Positions 25,348 through 34,243 of a DNA stretch of 64,000 nucleotides are shown one piece after another (position 1 is the first letter of the stretch; each line of letters begins with the position of its first letter). Location of the stretch: positions 124,001 to 188,000 of the forward strand of contig JAWLHU010000015.1 in assembly GCA_041690255.1 (NCBI GenBank), written 5' to 3'. A program made the position numbers and the translations under genes. The DNA comes from JAWLHU01 sp041690255 (GTDB lineage Bacteria; Bacillota; Sulfobacillia; Symbiobacteriales; Symbiobacteriaceae). Below the pieces are notes generated by a model, which was given only the letters and a program-made list of their open reading frames with translations, searched no databases and had not been told where the DNA came from.

Positions 25348-25743
25348 TTGAAAGATGAGAACGGAGCCGCACCGGTCTACTCCATGGGGGTCGCCGAGCG
25401 TCTCACCGGATTGACCGCCCGCCAGATCCGGTACTGGGAGCAGCACGGCCTGCTGGCCCCCAGCCGGACCAAAGGGCGACAACGGCTCTACACGGAAGCC
25501 GACATCCTCCGGCTAAAAGAGATCAAGCGGCTCATGAACGAGGGGATGACACTCGAGCGTGTAAAGGCCCTCTACGCCGCCCGAGATGCACGCCGGACCC
25601 AGGCACAGAACGAGCCCACGACACAGCGCTTTGCCGAACGGATTCCCACGCACGGGACCGGCCCGGCCCGTTCCCTGTACACGGGTGGCAATCGTGCCGA
25701 GTTGCAGCGCCTGATTGATCGAGGCGATCGGAAGAGCAAGTGA
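25348..25743 (+). CDS. glnR: GlnR-type MerR family nitrogen regulator
   Basis: Represses its own operon with glnA when nitrogen is plentiful. The 131-residue protein has a MerR winged helix (residues 10-80): MGVAERLTGLTARQIRYWEQHGLL, then RLYTEADILRLKEIKRLMNEG. Its C-terminal tail contains an RSLYTGGNRAELQRLI-like helix, comparable to the GlnR tail that senses feedback-inhibited glutamine synthetase. It starts at TTG (25348). Identity is supported by two perfect GlnR boxes upstream and glnA 49 bases downstream. Confidence 0.92.
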   Translation: MKDENGAAPVYSMGVAERLTGLTARQIRYWEQHGLLAPSRTKGRQRLYTEADILRLKEIKRLMNEGMTLERVKALYAARDARRTQAQNEPTTQRFAERIPTHGTGPARSLYTGGNRAELQRLIDRGDRKSK

Positions 25744-25792
25744 GAAGCTTGATTGTTGGCTTTTAAATATCGAGTGAAGGGGTATGGTGGCA

Positions 25793-27217
25793 ATGGCGAC
25801 GGCGAAGGAAGTACTTGCGATGATCCAGGAGAAGGGTATCAAGATGATCGATGTGAAATTCGTCGATCTCCCCGGCGTCTTCCACCACCTGACCGTACCG
25901 GCTGACGTGGTCGATGAGGAGGTCCTGACCAAGGGCATGCCCTTCGACGGTTCCTCGATTCGGGGCTTCCGTGGGATTGCGGAGTCTGACATGGTCCTCC
26001 TCCCCGATCTGAGCACCGTGGTGTTTGATCCCTTCGTAGAAGGACCGACCCTCTCCATGTTTGTGGATGTGAAGGAGCCCGGCCTGAAGGACTACGTCCG
26101 CGATCCCCGCGGCGTAGCGAAGCGGGCGGAGCAGTACCTGAAGGATTCCGGTATTGCCGATGTCTCCTACTGGGGTCCGGAGCTGGAGTTCTTCATGTTC
26201 GACAACGTTCGGTTCCAGACCGGCCCCGACGCCTCGTTCTACTTCATTGAGTCCGGCGAGGCCCACTGGAATGTAGGGCGCGGCGACCTTCCCAACTCGG
26301 GTTACAAGGTGAAGTATCAGCAGGGCTACTTCCGGGCGCTGCCGATCGACGACCAGACCAACATCCGCACCGCCATGTCCCTGCAACTGCAGGAGATGGG
26401 CTTTGTGGTTGAGCGGCACCACCACGAGGTCGCCTCCGCCGGCCAGAACGAGATTAACTTCCGCTTCTCCACCCTGACAGAGGCTGCCGACAAGGCAGCT
26501 ATGTACAAGTACGTGATCAAGAACGTCGCCCGCACCTACGGCAAGACCGTTACCTTCATGCCTAAGCCGCTCTACAAGAACTCCGGCTCGGGCATGCACT
26601 GCAACCAGTCCCTGTCGAAGGGCGGCCAGAACCTCTTCTACAAGGAGGGCGGCTACGCCAACCTCAGCCAGGAGGCGCTCTGGTATATTGGCGGCATTCT
26701 GAAGCATGCCCCCGCCCTGCTGGCGCTGACCAACCCGACCACCAACTCCTACAAGCGGCTGGTTCCGGGCTACGAGGCGCCGGTCAACCTGGTCTTCTCC
26801 AAGGGCAACCGCTCGGCCGCCATCCGGATCCCGTCCAACTTCTCGACCCCGAAGACCACCCGTGTCGAGTTCCGGACCCCGGACCCCATGGCCAACCCCT
26901 ACCTGGCCTTCGCCGCCCAGCTCATGGCCGGTCTGGACGGCATTAAGAACCAGATCGACCCCACAGCCGCCGGCTATGGCCCGCTAGACAAGGATATTTA
27001 CCACCTGTCCGATGAGGAGAAGGCCAAGATCGGCGCCGTGCCGACCTCGCTCCGCCGTGTGGTGGATGCGCTCAAGGAGGATCACGAGTTCCTGCTCCAG
27101 GGCGGTGTCTTCAGCAAGGAACTGATCGATACCTGGATCGCCCTGAAGGAGGAGGAGATCTCTGCCCTGGAGACCCGTCCGCAGCCGGTCGAGTTCGAGA
27201 TGTACTTCGACAACTAA
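25793..27217 (+). CDS. glnA: Glutamine synthetase, type I (beta-like)
   Basis: Makes glutamine from glutamate, ammonia and ATP. The 474-residue protein has MPFDGSSIRGF, the ELEFFMFD metal site, NEINFRF, KPLYKNSGSGMH, NPTTNSYKRLVPGYEAP and the C-terminal RPQPVEFEMYFDN. Length, HHHEVASAGQNE and the C-terminal PVEFEMYF end resemble the beta-type enzyme (E. coli-like) rather than the 444-residue alpha type usual with GlnR. A Tyr in DKDIYHLSDEE aligns with the adenylylation site region. I prefer the ATG at 25793 (11 bases after AAGGGG) to the ATG at 25784. Confidence 0.95.
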   Translation: MATAKEVLAMIQEKGIKMIDVKFVDLPGVFHHLTVPADVVDEEVLTKGMPFDGSSIRGFRGIAESDMVLLPDLSTVVFDPFVEGPTLSMFVDVKEPGLKDYVRDPRGVAKRAEQYLKDSGIADVSYWGPELEFFMFDNVRFQTGPDASFYFIESGEAHWNVGRGDLPNSGYKVKYQQGYFRALPIDDQTNIRTAMSLQLQEMGFVVERHHHEVASAGQNEINFRFSTLTEAADKAAMYKYVIKNVARTYGKTVTFMPKPLYKNSGSGMHCNQSLSKGGQNLFYKEGGYANLSQEALWYIGGILKHAPALLALTNPTTNSYKRLVPGYEAPVNLVFSKGNRSAAIRIPSNFSTPKTTRVEFRTPDPMANPYLAFAAQLMAGLDGIKNQIDPTAAGYGPLDKDIYHLSDEEKAKIGAVPTSLRRVVDALKEDHEFLLQGGVFSKELIDTWIALKEEEISALETRPQPVEFEMYFDN

Positions 27218-27230
27218 GCCCTCTTTTGAT

Positions 27231-27264
27231 GCCCCTCTGCCTTCGATGGCAGAGGGGCTTCTCT
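27231..27264 (+). terminator. Terminator of glnRA
   Basis: A perfect 11-bp stem, GCCCCTCTGCC with GGCAGAGGGGC, encloses a 6-base loop and is followed by TTCTCT. Confidence 0.9.
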
Positions 27265-27337
27265 CACGCCCGGGAACCAGAAAAGGTTCGGAAGCGTCTA
27301 CCTAGACGAAACTGCAATCGAATGGAGCTAGCACCCC

Positions 27338-28147
27338 ATGCAAGTTGTCTCGAAGGCCTTGACCCTCCAGCTGGAGCGGGCGGAGGGCCACTGCTGGTAC
27401 GATGCTTACGAGGAGATGTCCCGCCTGCCCGGCAACCCTCATGGTCTCGAGGTCCGTCGTATGGGCGATGCCTGGGTATACTCCTGCACCGAGTTTCCGC
27501 ACCCCGGCTTCGCCAACAAGGTGATCGGGGCGGGTACAGGCGACCTGGACACCCTGACCGAGGCGCTGGCCTTCTTCGCGTCCCGGGGCGTGCGGGGCAG
27601 CGTGGAGATCGCCCCCGGCGACGATGACCCGGATCTGCTTCAGTTCCTGCGGGAGCGTGGGCTCTATGCCAAGATCTTCTGCTCCGTCCTCTACGCGACG
27701 CCCACTCCGGACGTGCCGCCTCTGCCGCCGGGCGTGACCATCCGCCGGGTGGAGAGCGAGGCAGACATTGACCTGGTCGCCCGCATTCACCGCGACGGTA
27801 TGGGTATCAGTCCGCGTGGCGAGCAGTTCTTCCGGGAGACAGCCCTCGCTGCCCACCGCCTGCCGCAGTTCCGGCACTACATCGCCGAGGTTGACGGCCA
27901 GCCAGCCGCCCAGGCCTGGCTCCACGTAGCTGAAGGGGTGGGGGTCCTTGTTGCCGGCGCTACCCTGCCGGGGTTCCGTGGGCGTGGGCTTCAGACAGCG
28001 CTTATCCACCACCGGGTGGCCGAAGCGGCCCGTGCCGGATGCGACCTGGTCTGCAGTCAGACCGATCCGGTCACCATCTCCCAGAACAACCTGGAGCGGG
28101 TCGGTTTCCGTCTGGCCTACACCAAAATGGAGTTTCACCCAGCATAA
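27338..28147 (+). CDS. GNAT family N-acetyltransferase
   Basis: A 269-residue protein. The C-terminal half (about 125-269) is a GNAT domain with the acetyl-CoA motif A (VAGATLPGFRGRGLQTALIHHRV) and motif B (SQNNLERVGFRLAYTKMEF). The N-terminal half may be a degenerate second GNAT-like domain (WVYSCTEFPHPGFANKVIG). The acceptor substrate is unknown. It stands alone between two terminators. Confidence 0.82.
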   Translation: MQVVSKALTLQLERAEGHCWYDAYEEMSRLPGNPHGLEVRRMGDAWVYSCTEFPHPGFANKVIGAGTGDLDTLTEALAFFASRGVRGSVEIAPGDDDPDLLQFLRERGLYAKIFCSVLYATPTPDVPPLPPGVTIRRVESEADIDLVARIHRDGMGISPRGEQFFRETALAAHRLPQFRHYIAEVDGQPAAQAWLHVAEGVGVLVAGATLPGFRGRGLQTALIHHRVAEAARAGCDLVCSQTDPVTISQNNLERVGFRLAYTKMEFHPA

Positions 28148-28166
28148 GCACCGTGTAAGCATGGCA

Positions 28167-28215
28167 CAGACCGCCCTACAAACCTTGTCGAAGGTTGGTA
28201 GGACGGTCTGGCTTT
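28167..28215 (+). terminator. Terminator after GNAT gene
   Basis: A long 20-bp imperfect stem (CAGACCGCCCTAC... with GTAGGACGGTCTG) and a short GTCG loop are followed by GCTTT. It separates the GNAT gene from the convergent HAD gene. Confidence 0.85.
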
Positions 28216-28246
28216 CGTGCGTCAAGTTTCGACACCTCAGCGTGGG

Positions 28247-28876
28247 CTACAGATCTGCCAGGGTCGTGATCCGCCTGACCCCCGCGGGCACCGGCTCCCT
28301 ACTCCCCAACCGGTCGATCCAGACCCCTTGCATACCCACGGCGGTGGCGGCAGCGGCATCGTGCTCCGACTTGTCACCTACGTAAAGCGCCTCCTCGGGC
28401 ATGGCCCCCATCGCTTGAAGGGCATGGAGGAAAATCCGAGGATCTGGCTTGGCCGCCCCGACCTCGCTGGAGATGAAGACCCAATCGCCAAAGAACCGGT
28501 CCAGCCCGGCCTGGCGCAGCTTTGCCCGCTGATGCTCCCCTGGCGGACCATTGGTGATCACCGCCAGCCTGTGCCCGCCCGCCACCAATCGCTCCAGTAC
28601 CGGCAGCGCATCATCGTACGAGGGATCGAAGTCGACCATAGCCGTGACGAAACGCTCAGCAAGATCGCCGGAGGCACCGCCCGCCAGCGCCTCCTGGTAC
28701 CACTTCTCCTCGATCGCCAGGCGCCCGATCGCAACCTGGGGCCAGAGCGAAAGGTTTGCCGTCATCGCTTGCGCTATGTCAACTCCACCCTGCCGCAGTA
28801 GAGCATAGGCTCTATCCTCGCGCGGTCCATAAGGGATCAGCGTATCATCGAGATCAAAGATGTATGTTGTAATCAT
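28247..28876 (-). CDS. HAD superfamily hydrolase
   Basis: A 209-residue haloacid-dehalogenase-fold phosphatase. Motif I is FDLDDTLI (nucleophile D8, acid D10), motif II is VITNG, motif III is the Lys in GAAKPDPRIF, and motif IV is YVGDKSEHD. A helical cap of about 80 residues follows motif I (C1 cap), typical of YjjG/pyrophosphatase-like members. The substrate is unknown. It diverges from rpoN. Confidence 0.88.
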   Translation of the reverse strand: MITTYIFDLDDTLIPYGPREDRAYALLRQGGVDIAQAMTANLSLWPQVAIGRLAIEEKWYQEALAGGASGDLAERFVTAMVDFDPSYDDALPVLERLVAGGHRLAVITNGPPGEHQRAKLRQAGLDRFFGDWVFISSEVGAAKPDPRIFLHALQAMGAMPEEALYVGDKSEHDAAAATAVGMQGVWIDRLGSREPVPAGVRRITTLADL

Positions 28877-28970
28877 AAGGACCGATTTCGGCTAAGACGG
28901 TCTAGAAACCTTCTCGTGCAAACGACCTATGGCACAAAACGATCAACACAGTGTAGAGTGGGGAGTGGGG

Positions 28971-28987
28971 TTGGCACATTTTTTGCA
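28971..28987 (+). promoter_or_regulatory. Sigma-54 (-24/-12) promoter upstream of rpoN
   Basis: TTGGCACATTTTTTGCA fits the sigma-54 consensus TTGGCACR-N4-TTGCW. GG and GC are exactly 10 bases apart. It points towards rpoN, and transcription would begin near 28997, about 63 bases before the start codon. Confidence 0.75.
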
Positions 28988-29059
28988 ACCGCTCGTGCCA
29001 GGAAACCGAGACCGTCAAAGCGAATACCTTACACAAGACTGACGCGGGAGGTGATGAGC

Positions 29060-30436
29060 ATGCGACTCGGGTTTGGCCTCCAAATGCAGCAGACACAGCG
29101 GCTCATCATGACTCCGGAACTGCGCCAGGCCATTGCTGTGCTACAAAAGCCGGTCGCAGAGTTGGGCGAACTGATCGACGGGGAGCTCCTGGAGAATCCC
29201 TGCCTCGAAGTTGAGCCCAAAGATGATGCGATCGAATCACCCGTTCCACCCTCGGAGGCCCGCAGACTCCTGGAGTACCTCGGCAACGATGAGGGTGGCA
29301 GCGGCAGCGGTGGGGGCGGCCATTCCGGTGAGGAAGAGGTCACTTTTGAGGCATTTACGGCAACTGTGCCCACACTACAGGATCATCTGACAGCGCAGCT
29401 ATACCTTGCCGGACTCCCTGCGCGGGACCGGCAGATCGCTGAGTTCCTGATCGGCAGCCTGAACGATCATGGCTACCTTACGATCGCTCTGCCCGAGGTG
29501 GCTGAGAGCCTCGGTGTCACCGAGGAACGGGTCGAGACCGTCCTGCGTGTCGTCCAGTCCTTCGACCCTGTCGGGGTAGGCGCCCGATCCCTGCGGGAAT
29601 GCCTCCTGATCCAGTGGGCCTCGATCGATGACGGCAATCCCCTGGTGGCGGAGCTCATCGAGAACCATCTGGATGACCTGGCTGCCGGCCGGATTCCCCG
29701 GATTGCAGAGGCGCTCGGGGCCACCCCGGCAGAGGTGCAGGAGGCGGCCGATCTGATTCGGAGCCTAGACCCGAAGCCGGGCCGGCTCTATGGCAGGGCC
29801 GACGAGACTCGCTACGTCGTACCGGATGTTGTGGTCGAGCGTGTCGGGCGGGAGTACGTGGTCGTTGTCAACGATGCACCGATCCCGAAGCTGCTGGTCT
29901 CCCGGCAGTACCGGAATATGCTGGATCGCGGAACCGACGGCGAAGCCCGGAAGTTCGTTGAGGAGAAGATACAGTCGGCCCTCTGGTTGATCAAGGCGAT
30001 TGAACAGCGACGGCTAACCCTCTACCGTGTGACCGAGGCGATTGTCGAGTTCCAGCGGGATTTCTTCGATCACGGTCTCCGCTATCTGCGCCCGCTCACT
30101 TTGCGAGAGGTAGCTGAGGTGGTCGGAGTGCACGAGTCGACCGTAAGCCGGGCAACATCGGGCAAATACGCCCAGACGCCTCAGGGGACCTTTGAGCTGA
30201 AGTTCTTCTTCTCCAGCGGGGTAGATGGTGCCCAGGGCGAGGGTGTGGCCGCTGGGTCCGTCAAGAAGCTAATCGCCGACCTGATCGCTAAGGAGGATCC
30301 CAGCGAACCGCTCTCCGATCAGAGCCTGACCGACCAGTTGAAGCGGCAGGGGCTCACCATCTCCCGACGGACGGTTGCCAAGTACCGTGAGGAGATGGGG
30401 GTACCAAACTCCGGCAAGCGGAAGCGCTACGCATAG
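29060..30436 (+). CDS. rpoN: RNA polymerase sigma-54 factor
   Basis: Alternative sigma factor that needs AAA+ activators to open promoters. The 458-residue protein has the Gln-rich N-terminal activator-interacting region (GFGLQMQQTQRLIMTPELRQAI) and an acidic/Gly linker (about 70-110). The core-binding domain, the HTH (LREVAEVVGVHESTVSRATSGKY) and the C-terminal RpoN box (ISRRTVAKYREEMGVP) follow. The ATG at 29060 sits eight bases after GGAGG. A near-perfect sigma-54 promoter precedes it, suggesting autoregulation. No activator gene is adjacent. Confidence 0.95.
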   Translation: MRLGFGLQMQQTQRLIMTPELRQAIAVLQKPVAELGELIDGELLENPCLEVEPKDDAIESPVPPSEARRLLEYLGNDEGGSGSGGGGHSGEEEVTFEAFTATVPTLQDHLTAQLYLAGLPARDRQIAEFLIGSLNDHGYLTIALPEVAESLGVTEERVETVLRVVQSFDPVGVGARSLRECLLIQWASIDDGNPLVAELIENHLDDLAAGRIPRIAEALGATPAEVQEAADLIRSLDPKPGRLYGRADETRYVVPDVVVERVGREYVVVVNDAPIPKLLVSRQYRNMLDRGTDGEARKFVEEKIQSALWLIKAIEQRRLTLYRVTEAIVEFQRDFFDHGLRYLRPLTLREVAEVVGVHESTVSRATSGKYAQTPQGTFELKFFFSSGVDGAQGEGVAAGSVKKLIADLIAKEDPSEPLSDQSLTDQLKRQGLTISRRTVAKYREEMGVPNSGKRKRYA

Positions 30437-30446
30437 GAACGCAACA

Positions 30447-30481
30447 GGGCTGCACCGTACGAAGGGTGCAGCCCATTTCTT
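30447..30481 (+). terminator. Terminator after rpoN
   Basis: GGGCTGCACC pairs with GGGTGCAGCCC around a 7-base loop and is followed by ATTTCTTG. It lies between convergent rpoN and the LysR gene. Confidence 0.85.
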
Positions 30482-30492
30482 GTCCGGCGTAT

Positions 30493-31410
30493 CTACGCCG
30501 TTTCGTCCGTGTGCAGCCTGACCTTGTACATGGTCGCCAGCGTCTCGAGTAAGGCACGAGCGGTGCCGCTCCAGACTTTTCCCCGCCGGTGGATCAAGAT
30601 GTTCTGCCGCTTCAGCCCCTCGCTCTGCACCAGGGGGATCGTGATCAACTGCTTCATGCGCAGCTCACTCTCCACGGTGGATTGGGGCATCATTGTAACG
30701 CCAAGGCCGGACATGACCATGCGCTTGGCTGCTTCAATCGAGTCCAGCTCCATGGTAATGCGTGGGACGAAGCCCTGCCCGGCCCACCACTGCTCAACCA
30801 TCGCCCAGTAGCCCGAGTTTCGGTCTGTCGTGATCAGTGACTCACCGGCCAATTCCTCCAGCCCGACCGCCAGCCGGCCCGAGAGTGGATGATCCGGATA
30901 GACGACCAGGAGGATCGGCTCCTCCGACAAAGGCCAGGCCTCAATCTCAGCATGGCTCGGCAACGGGGCGTGCACCAGGCCCAGTTGCACGGACTCATCC
31001 AGGACTAACTGCTGGATCTGGTGGGATCGACCGGTGCGAACCAGCACTTCCACCGCCGGATAGTTGGCCTTGAATCGGGTCAGGATCTGCGGAAGAAGAT
31101 AGGCGGATGAGGTGAGCGCGGAGCCCACGGTCAGTGACCCGCCCGATGCGGTCTCCAAATCCTGTACCGCCTGATGGGCCCGTCGGATATCCTGTAGCAC
31201 TCGCTCGGCATGCGGCAGGAGCACCCGGCCGGCATCGGTCAGGCGGACACCGCGCGGCTTTCGCTCGAAGAGCGTCTGCCCCAACTCCTTCTCCAACGCC
31301 TGAATCCGGGCCGTCACGGAGGGTTGGGTCAGAAAGAGGCGCTCAGCGGCACGGTTGAAACTGCCTGTCTTCGCAATCCACCAGAACGCTTCCAGCGCTT
31401 GAATCTCCAT
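30493..31410 (-). CDS. LysR family transcriptional regulator
   Basis: A 305-residue regulator. Residues 1-60 form the LysR winged HTH (LEAFWWIAKTGSFNRAAERLFLTQPSVTARIQALEKELG...LFER). Residues 90-300 form a periplasmic-binding-protein-like co-inducer domain (GSLTVGSALTSSAYLLPQIL; VVYPDHPL). It resembles CysB/CbbR-like members in the sequence order but the ligand is unknown. It is divergent from pgk by about 416 bases and has no divergent metabolic target next to it. The ATG has AGGGGG upstream. Confidence 0.88.
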   Translation of the reverse strand: MEIQALEAFWWIAKTGSFNRAAERLFLTQPSVTARIQALEKELGQTLFERKPRGVRLTDAGRVLLPHAERVLQDIRRAHQAVQDLETASGGSLTVGSALTSSAYLLPQILTRFKANYPAVEVLVRTGRSHQIQQLVLDESVQLGLVHAPLPSHAEIEAWPLSEEPILLVVYPDHPLSGRLAVGLEELAGESLITTDRNSGYWAMVEQWWAGQGFVPRITMELDSIEAAKRMVMSGLGVTMMPQSTVESELRMKQLITIPLVQSEGLKRQNILIHRRGKVWSGTARALLETLATMYKVRLHTDETA

Positions 31411-31826
31411 GGCCGCAGACCCCCTGCCAGGGACCAGAATCGATCGCTTCTACAAACATACCATAAAAGCCGCGTATCCGTGAACGGGGGATCGATTGAC
31501 TCGGTCAATAAGTAGCCGTCGTGGCGGTTCACGTGGGGTCACCCGATCAGTTGGGCTGGGGGCGAATCTGCCAGAGAACTGGAATTTGCAGATCTGATCA
31601 GCTATGATTGGAACGGAGATGACCTCTGGTTCTAGAGATGGTGGGCCCTCTGCCTCATCCTCACAAAGTACCAGTTCTGGCACATGACCCTGGACGGATG
31701 AATCAATACTAGCGGTCTGGAAGGGATTTTCCCTCCCGTGTGGTATGATCTTTTGTAGAGGACTTTAACAAAGTCTCTGAAGACGGCGCCTTCCAAGGGC
31801 GCTCAGCCGAGAAAGGTGGACAAGCC
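31411..31826. other. Intergenic region and leader upstream of pgk
   Basis: A 416-base stretch without a convincing gene between the LysR regulator and pgk. Near pgk it holds an extended -10 promoter (TGGTATGAT, hexamer TATGAT at 31744-31749) without a clear -35. A small hairpin follows (AGAGGACTTT with AAAGTCTCT, about 31756-31779), then GGCGCC/GGGCGC-rich sequence. The left 250 bases are relatively AT-rich; I see no riboswitch, tRNA or operator I can name there. Confidence 0.5.
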
Positions 31827-33005
31827 ATGCCGCTGATGACTGTGCGCGATATCGATGTGAAGGGCAAGCGGGTCTTCGTCCGTGTTGACTTCAACGTGCC
31901 GCTCGAGAACGCGAAGATCACGGATGACACTCGGATTCGCGCAGCGCTGCCGACGATCCAGCACCTTGTGGCGAACGGTGCCGTGGCTGTGCTCGCCTCC
32001 CACCTGGGCCGGCCGAAGGGGAAGCGAACCGAGGAGTTCTCGCTGGCGCCCTGCGCTGAGCGGCTTCGGCAGTTGCTGGGGAGGCCGGTGGTCTACGCTT
32101 CCGACTGCATTGGGGATGAGGTTGAGGCACTGATTGCCAAGCAGCAGCCTGGCTCGGTCGTCTTGCTGGAGAACCTCCGCTTCTATGCCGAAGAGGAGAA
32201 GAATGACCCCGAGTTCGCAGCCAAGCTGGCCCGGCTCGGCGAGATCTATGTGAACGATGCCTTCGGTACCGCACACCGGGCCCACGCCTCCACCCGTGGC
32301 ATGGCGGACTTAATGACCGTCAAGGTGGCCGGCTTCCTCATGCAGAAGGAAGTCGACATTATGGGCAAGGCCCTCTCTGCTCCTGACCGTCCCTTCGTGG
32401 CGATCATTGGCGGAGCAAAGGTCTCCGACAAGATCACAGTGATTGAGAACCTCCTGACCAAGGTAGACCACCTGATCATTGGCGGGGGCATGGCGAACAC
32501 CTTCCTGCGGGCCAAGGGCTACACCACAGGCAAGTCGCTGGTCGAAGAGGACAAGGTCGAGACCGCCAGGGAGTTGCTGGCCAAGGGCGGCGAGAAGATC
32601 CTGCTGCCCAGCGACCTGGTCGTTGCCGCCGAGTTTAAGGCTGACGCCGACCGGAAGGTCGTCTCGGTCGATGCGATCCCCGACGGATGGATGGCCCTCG
32701 ACATCGGGCCGGAGAGCGCCAAGGCCTTCGGCAACGCCATCAAGGAAGCCATGACCGTCGTCTGGAATGGTCCCATGGGGGTCTTTGAAATGGAGCCCTT
32801 TGCCCGCGGCACCTTTGCGGTGGCCCAGGCGATGGCGGACAGCGAGGCCCTGACGATCGTGGGCGGCGGCGACTCCGTAGCCGCGGTGGAGGCCGCCGGT
32901 CTGGCTGAGAAGATGACCCACGTCTCCACGGGCGGTGGCGCCTCACTGGAGTTCCTGGAAGGCCGGGAACTGCCGGGCGTCAGTTGCCTGGCGACCAAGG
33001 AATAG
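31827..33005 (+). CDS. pgk: Phosphoglycerate kinase
   Basis: Converts 1,3-bisphosphoglycerate and ADP to 3-phosphoglycerate and ATP. The 392-residue protein starts MPLMTVRDIDVKGKRVFVRVDFNVPL and contains ASHLGRPKG, LLENLRFYAEEEKNDPEFA, GGAKVSDKI, the NGPMGVFE segment and GGGDSVAAVE plus STGGGASLEFLEG nucleotide-binding loops. All catalytic blocks are present. It lacks an adjacent gap gene, unlike many Bacillota operons. The next gene starts at the base after its TAG stop. Confidence 0.96.
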   Translation: MPLMTVRDIDVKGKRVFVRVDFNVPLENAKITDDTRIRAALPTIQHLVANGAVAVLASHLGRPKGKRTEEFSLAPCAERLRQLLGRPVVYASDCIGDEVEALIAKQQPGSVVLLENLRFYAEEEKNDPEFAAKLARLGEIYVNDAFGTAHRAHASTRGMADLMTVKVAGFLMQKEVDIMGKALSAPDRPFVAIIGGAKVSDKITVIENLLTKVDHLIIGGGMANTFLRAKGYTTGKSLVEEDKVETARELLAKGGEKILLPSDLVVAAEFKADADRKVVSVDAIPDGWMALDIGPESAKAFGNAIKEAMTVVWNGPMGVFEMEPFARGTFAVAQAMADSEALTIVGGGDSVAAVEAAGLAEKMTHVSTGGGASLEFLEGRELPGVSCLATKE

Positions 33006-33446
33006 GTGTCCTTCTTTGCCCGGCTCTTCGGTGGCAGGCGGAGTGATACACCCGCGGCGCAGTGGATTGCCCGCCGCCCGAAGGCCACCCCCGAAGAGGT
33101 GATCCAACAGCACTTCGAGGCCATGGTAGCCCACGACCTGGAGTGGATCCTAGCCACCCTGACCCCGGAGCGAGCCCGTCTCTACGGGGGGCCCACCACC
33201 ATGGACAAGCGCCGCCAGAGCGTGCGTGTGGCGCGTGTTCTGGGGGTGGAGCCGGTGCAGGAGAGGGCGGATTCAGTGCCGGGTTACGCCGAGCAGCAAC
33301 TATGGCGGGTCGATTATGATCTTGATCTGGTCTCCGCCGAAGATCGGCGCGACCCTAGCCTCTCAGAGGGGCGCCAGTGGGCTTACTACCTGCTGGTCCG
33401 CCACGGGCCGCGCAAGCCGTGGCTCATCGCTGACTGGGGGCGCTGA
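33006..33446 (+). CDS. Hypothetical protein between pgk and tpiA (possible NTF2-like fold)
   Basis: A 146-residue protein without a recognised family. The N terminus (MSFFARLFGGRR) is basic and amphipathic. The middle (TPEEVIQQHFEAMVAHDLEWILATLTPERARLYGG) resembles the opening helices of NTF2-like/SnoaL-type domains. The end (WAYYLLVRHGPRKPWLIADWGR) fits the final strand of that fold. The GTG start directly follows the pgk stop and tpiA begins 30 bases later, so it is embedded in a glycolytic operon. Confidence 0.65.
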   Translation: MSFFARLFGGRRSDTPAAQWIARRPKATPEEVIQQHFEAMVAHDLEWILATLTPERARLYGGPTTMDKRRQSVRVARVLGVEPVQERADSVPGYAEQQLWRVDYDLDLVSAEDRRDPSLSEGRQWAYYLLVRHGPRKPWLIADWGR

Positions 33447-33476
33447 CGTGCCCCGCTATTGAAGGAGGATGCCACC

Positions 33477-34235
33477 ATGCGCACCCCTGTGATCGCTGCC
33501 AACTGGAAGATGCACAAGACCCTGGCGGAGTCCCGCCAGTTCGTGACCGATTTCCTGCCCAAGGTGGAGGCTCTGGCTGGGGTGGAGGTGGTCCTCTGCA
33601 CGCCGGCGACCTCCCTCACCACAGTGGCCCAGTCACTAACTGGTTCGAAGGTCGGCCTGGGCGCCCAGAACATGTACAAGGAAGCGCAGGGCGCCTTCAC
33701 CGGAGAGCTTTCCGGCCCCATGCTGAAAGACGCCGGCTGCGGCTATGTCATTCTCGGCCACTCGGAACGCCGTGCAATCTTCGGTGAGTCCGACGCCCTG
33801 GTTGGTGAGAAGGTCCGGGCGGCCTTCGCTCATGGCCTGGTGCCGATCGTCTGCATTGGCGAGACACTTCAGGAGCGGGAAGCCGGCCAGACTGATTCGG
33901 TCAACCGCCGTCAACTTACCGCCGCCCTGGAGGGGCTCTCCGCCGAGCAGGTCGCCGGGTTGATTATCGCCTATGAACCGGTCTGGGCGATCGGTACCGG
34001 CAAGAACTGTGACTCGGGCGACGCCCAGGCGACCATCGCCGCGGTCCGGTCGCTCGTGGCTGAGCAGTTTGGGGCCGATGCAGCTGCAAAGGTCCGCATC
34101 CAGTACGGTGGATCGGTCAAGCCGGCCAACGTGGCCGAGTACATGGCACAACCCGATATCGATGGTGCCCTCGTCGGTGGCGCCAGCCTGGATCCAGTCT
34201 CGTTTGCGGCTATCTGCCGCGGGGCGGCCCGCTAG
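33477..34235 (+). CDS. tpiA: Triosephosphate isomerase
   Basis: Interconverts dihydroxyacetone phosphate and glyceraldehyde 3-phosphate. The 252-residue protein has AANWKMHKT (catalytic Lys), GHSERR (electrophilic His), the AYEPVWAIGTG loop (catalytic Glu and flexible loop 6) and IQYGGSV phosphate-binding segments. The ATG at 33477 lies eight bases after GGAGGA. It ends the pgk-tpiA operon at a strong bidirectional terminator. Confidence 0.96.
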   Translation: MRTPVIAANWKMHKTLAESRQFVTDFLPKVEALAGVEVVLCTPATSLTTVAQSLTGSKVGLGAQNMYKEAQGAFTGELSGPMLKDAGCGYVILGHSERRAIFGESDALVGEKVRAAFAHGLVPIVCIGETLQEREAGQTDSVNRRQLTAALEGLSAEQVAGLIIAYEPVWAIGTGKNCDSGDAQATIAAVRSLVAEQFGADAAAKVRIQYGGSVKPANVAEYMAQPDIDGALVGGASLDPVSFAAICRGAAR

Positions 34236-34243
34236 CATAAAAG

